Of a stretch of 17,929 bases of DNA, positions 15,195 through 17,929 are shown piece by piece (within the stretch, counting starts at the first letter, position 1; each line of letters begins with the position of its first letter). The notes below the pieces were generated by a model that saw only the letters and a list, made by a program, of their open reading frames with translations, did no database searches and had not been told where the DNA came from. The position numbers and the translations under genes were made by a program. Source of the DNA: Clostridiales bacterium (lineage in GTDB: Bacteria > Bacillota_A > Clostridia > Oscillospirales > Oscillospiraceae); the NCBI GenBank assembly GCA_019417795.1, contig DXUR01000021.1, forward strand, positions 1 through 17,929. Reading direction: 5' to 3'.

Positions 15195-17078
15195 ATGACA
15201 TTACCATTTGAAAATGATACTAGCCGGATTGTAAAGCGGCTGGCGAAACAGAATATGAAAGCAAACCGGCGTACATCCATTTCTATCATGGTAGCCATAT
15301 TGATCGCATCAACTTTTTTGTGTTCGTTATGCACATTCGTCCAAAGCTATTGGAATCAAAGTGTGCAGCAGGAGATCGCAGCCTACGGTGATTGGGATGC
15401 ACAGCTTTTGGAGATTCATGCCGGCCAGCTGGATTTGATTCAGAATAACGAAAATGTCCAGACCATCATGGTAAAAGGAGATAATCAGACCGCCTTATTG
15501 CCAGCTGCATCCGGCCTGCCCTATCTTTTGATCCAAAACTGTGATGGAGCCTATTGGGGCGGTATGCGGGAAAAGAATCTGATCCTGCGCGGACGGGTTC
15601 CCCAGGCGCCGGGAGAGATTGTGGTTGGAAAAAGCTTTTTTGAGCAGAATCCATCTGTTGAGATTGGAGACCGGCTGAACCTGGATTTGGGCGAACGCAG
15701 GAAAGGAAATACAACTGTGGATTTTCTTTCCCCCATTCAAAGCGGGGAAGAATTTGTGAAAACAGGAAAAGTGCAGTACACCATCGTTGGTGAGATTGAT
15801 ATGACTGTTTCCAGCGCATACAATGGCTACCCTGCGTATGGGTGGCTGGACACGACCGCATTATCGGAGGACACGGGGATCGTTGCTTATCTTCAAGTGA
15901 CGCAGCCGCGAAAAGTCTATGAAATCATCCCGCAGATAGCAGAGGACATTGGCTTGCAGCCGGATGAATTTGGTGACTATCCCTTCCGTTACCACACAGC
16001 CCTGCTTGGGATGTATGGAATTTATGCGCCGGGACATTTCCTAAGCAGTGACCTTCCCAAACTTGCGCTTGCGCTCGGTTTGGTCATGGCAGCATCTATG
16101 GCGGTATTTGCCTATATCATTCGGGGCGCTTTTTCTATTTCTGCGAAACGCAAGGTAAAGGAGCTGGGAATCTTAAAATCCATTGGAATGACTCCAAGGC
16201 AGATCCACATGATGATCGTATATGAGGCGCGCTGGTTGTCTGTGCTTCCCATTCTGGTTTCCGTGGGACTTGGATACCTTTTTTCCTATGGCGTATTGGC
16301 AGCATACTCTGACCTGACGCAGGAAGTGACAGGGAGCCGGATAACCGCTTCCTTTTCCCCGTGGGTCGCAGTGGTTTCCATGATTCTTTCGTTCCTGACG
16401 GTTTGCCTGGCTGCATCTGGTCCTGCCCGGCAGATGGGAAAACTTCGCCCGATTGAAGCGGTCAAAGAAAGTTGGAGCAATCCTTCTTTGAAAAAATCAG
16501 CAAAGCATCCGATCCTGAAAAAGTGCTTTGGATTTCTTGGAAATATTTCTGCAAACTCCATGACGGCTAATAAGAGGCTGTTTCGTACCTGTACGGTAAC
16601 GCTGAGTCTGTGTATGCTTTTGATGTTCAGTTTTCTGGCTGTTTTTTCCGTTTCAGATATTAACAATACAAAAGCAGAACAGGACAGCCACTTTAATGTC
16701 AATCTTACAATGGAGTCTGGTCAGAAAATAGAGCCAGCGCTTATGGAGGAATTGAAGCAGCTGCCTCACATAGAGGAACAGGCCACCTATACAATGGCGA
16801 ACTGTGCGCTCTGGGTTTCAGAAAGTGAGCTGTCGGAAGAATTTCTTTCCTCTGGAGGATTTGACACAAAAGCGGCTGGCGAGTATGTAGCAAAGCGCGA
16901 TGGCTGTTACCGTATCCCATGTGTATTGATCGGTTTGGAACAGGATGCCTATGAAGATTATCTCATGCAGTCAGGGGTGACTTATTCTGAACAGGGTGCT
17001 GCGCTCATTGTCAATTCTGTTGTGAAAATCCTGACTCCAGAGGTTATGAAGCCAAAAAAGATATGGTTCCATATCTAA
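15195..17078 (+). CDS. ABC transporter permease, FtsX type, N-terminal part (frameshifted)
   Basis: ATG 15195 is preferred over ATG 15189 because AAAGGAG (15179-15185) is 9 bases before it. The 627 aa comprise a basic N-terminus (RLAKQNMKANRR), a first membrane helix, an external domain, a first FtsX domain with three helices and the cytoplasmic KVKELGILKSIGMTPRQI motif (about 280-430), then PIEAVKES, another membrane helix near 475 and part of a second external domain. The frame ends abnormally at 17076-17078. Restoring one A in the A-run at 17025-17028 joins it smoothly to the following frame (VVKNPDSRGYEAKKDMVPY), giving about 885 aa, normal for the two-FtsX permeases found beside such two-component systems. 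As written the protein lacks its second FtsX domain and is probably inactive, unless the deletion is a sequencing error. Confidence 0.85.
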   Translation: MTLPFENDTSRIVKRLAKQNMKANRRTSISIMVAILIASTFLCSLCTFVQSYWNQSVQQEIAAYGDWDAQLLEIHAGQLDLIQNNENVQTIMVKGDNQTALLPAASGLPYLLIQNCDGAYWGGMREKNLILRGRVPQAPGEIVVGKSFFEQNPSVEIGDRLNLDLGERRKGNTTVDFLSPIQSGEEFVKTGKVQYTIVGEIDMTVSSAYNGYPAYGWLDTTALSEDTGIVAYLQVTQPRKVYEIIPQIAEDIGLQPDEFGDYPFRYHTALLGMYGIYAPGHFLSSDLPKLALALGLVMAASMAVFAYIIRGAFSISAKRKVKELGILKSIGMTPRQIHMMIVYEARWLSVLPILVSVGLGYLFSYGVLAAYSDLTQEVTGSRITASFSPWVAVVSMILSFLTVCLAASGPARQMGKLRPIEAVKESWSNPSLKKSAKHPILKKCFGFLGNISANSMTANKRLFRTCTVTLSLCMLLMFSFLAVFSVSDINNTKAEQDSHFNVNLTMESGQKIEPALMEELKQLPHIEEQATYTMANCALWVSESELSEEFLSSGGFDTKAAGEYVAKRDGCYRIPCVLIGLEQDAYEDYLMQSGVTYSEQGAALIVNSVVKILTPEVMKPKKIWFHI

Positions 17079-17851
17079 AACTCAAAGAAGGTCAATCTTT
17101 AGAAGTAACAGAGAAGTTTCTGGACTCCATTCAGGGGGATTACCGTTTTGATGTGACGGTATCATCTGCACTTTCTGAAATGCCGGAGATTGGGCGTAAT
17201 ATGGCCTTTTATACATTGCCCATTCTGGTGCCGATGGATCAATACTATGAGATTATCCAGAATTTCGGAGAAGATCGTGCAGTTTACAATTACAGGACTT
17301 ACATGAATCTTCTCGTGGAAGATGGGCTGGATGCCGAAGTACAGGCGCAGGCAGAGCAGATCTGTGGTACTTATCTGGGGACGAGTGATTTCTATACCTC
17401 CAGCAAGACACAGCGCGCTTTGGACAGAGAACGGCTGACCGATGCGACCATGCTGATCGTTTACAGTCTGACTGCACTATTTGGTATCATTGGAATCTCA
17501 TCGGCAGCAGTGGCGATCCTGAACAGTCTGTATCAGAGAAGAAAGGAATTTGCCATGCTGCGTTCTGTGGGGTTGGATAGAAAAGGTCTTGACCGTTTAC
17601 TGCATATAGAAGGGTTCTTCCTTGGAGGAAAACCTTTGGTCATTGGATTGCCGATTCTGTTTTTGATTGTCGCAGTTTTGATGTGGATGCAGGATGTGAC
17701 TTTTATGGAGTTCATTCAGGTATTTCCGTTATTAGGGCTGGCAGCCTATATTGTTCTGGTACTAATGGTCATCAGTGGGATTTACAGGGCGGCTTCCAGA
17801 AGAATCCGCAGGGACATTATTGTAGAAGCCTTAAAGGATGAAAATGTGTGA
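17063..17851 (+). CDS. ABC transporter permease, FtsX type, C-terminal part (after frameshift)
   Basis: This is the remainder of the same permease in a different frame. Reading joins at about 17025-17028; the ATG at 17063 has no ribosome binding site and is unlikely to be a real start. It holds the rest of the second external domain and the second FtsX domain: a membrane helix around MLIVYSLTALFGIIGISSAA, the cytoplasmic RRKEFAMLRSVGLDRKGL motif matching the equivalent motif in the first half, and two further helices ending at a basic RAASRRIRRDIIVEALKDE tail. Both FtsX repeats look otherwise intact, so the damage appears recent. No ATPase gene is present in the window; a truncated operator promoter just downstream suggests that one may follow. 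Confidence 0.82.
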   Translation: MVPYLKLKEGQSLEVTEKFLDSIQGDYRFDVTVSSALSEMPEIGRNMAFYTLPILVPMDQYYEIIQNFGEDRAVYNYRTYMNLLVEDGLDAEVQAQAEQICGTYLGTSDFYTSSKTQRALDRERLTDATMLIVYSLTALFGIIGISSAAVAILNSLYQRRKEFAMLRSVGLDRKGLDRLLHIEGFFLGGKPLVIGLPILFLIVAVLMWMQDVTFMEFIQVFPLLGLAAYIVLVLMVISGIYRAASRRIRRDIIVEALKDENV

Positions 17852-17861
17852 GTCTTACTGC

Positions 17862-17895
17862 AAAATGAATTGTCCTAAAATTGAAGCAATTCACC
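17862..17895 (+). repeat. 34-bp perfect direct repeat, copy 2
   Basis: This is an exact copy of 15087-15120, 2775 bp downstream and just after the permease stop. It keeps the 7-bp stem (17866-17872 with 17887-17893), and GAATTGTCCTAAA (17867-17879) is the perfect reverse complement of 17912-17924 in the next operator. Confidence 0.92.
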
Positions 17896-17917
17896 ATGGA
17901 TTTTCATGCCATTTAGG

Positions 17918-17929
17918 ACAATTCTGCAA
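17918..17929 (+). promoter_or_regulatory. Operator promoter D, truncated by the window end
   Basis: ACAATTCTGCAA is identical to the corresponding part of promoter B (first half-site and linker). The window ends before the second half-site and -10, but the match predicts another regulon gene immediately downstream. Confidence 0.5.

Noticed and set aside
17021..17080. Programmed ribosomal frameshifting in the permease
   Set aside because: The A-run is only four bases, there is no X-XXY-YYZ slippery heptamer or clear stimulatory hairpin, and permeases of this type are normally single uninterrupted frames.
15087..17895. Insertion sequence or attachment sites formed by the 34-bp repeats
   Set aside because: The segment between the copies encodes only the permease and its promoter, with no transposase or recombinase and no target duplication seen.

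Overview
The window looks like part of an integrated conjugative or plasmid-like element from a gut-type Firmicute, probably a Lachnospiraceae or related Clostridia. The reasons are PcfK-like and PcfJ-like plasmid proteins, a Toprim tail followed by a YodL-type domain, many small element-type hypothetical genes, strong AAGGAGG-type ribosome binding sites, moderate GC content, and a cargo-like two-component/ABC module. All supported genes lie on the + strand. No rRNA, tRNA, transposase, integrase or CRISPR array was seen. No gene-free stretch exceeds 300 bases.

Region 1 (1-7512) is an element maintenance block. It holds the end of a probable Toprim protein that reads in frame into a YodL-domain protein, a small hypothetical gene, a terminator-like hairpin, a PcfK-like protein with a possible sliding-clamp-binding C-terminus, a DUF7666-like protein, a PcfJ-like zinc-ribbon protein, two small hypothetical genes and a complete NAD+-dependent DNA ligase. 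The genes are tightly packed with overlapping or nearly touching stops and starts. The block closes with a perfect 14-bp-stem terminator.

Region 2 (7549-12823) is a three-gene operon of unknown function: a 705-aa helical protein, an 824-aa protein with an alpha/beta C-terminal part, and a 209-aa protein. They overlap by 4 and 8 bases and are bounded by strong hairpins on both sides. This is the best candidate in the window for an undescribed system, although nothing in the sequence fixes its function.

Region 3 (12824-17929) is a signalling and export module: an OmpR-family response regulator, a short-loop membrane histidine kinase, an 86-aa membrane protein and a large FtsX-type ABC permease broken by a one-base deletion. 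Three promoters, and a fourth cut by the window end, share the same architecture: two ACAWTT-like half-sites 11 bp apart, then a -10 hexamer exactly 12 bp after the start of the second half-site. The first half-site occupies the -35 position. This suggests that the regulator activates its own operon, the small membrane gene, the permease and an unseen downstream gene that may encode the missing ATPase. A perfect 34-bp repeat follows both the 86-aa gene and the permease, and part of it is complementary to the operator, so the 86-aa gene sits inside a 343-bp unit with 15-bp perfect terminal inverted repeats.
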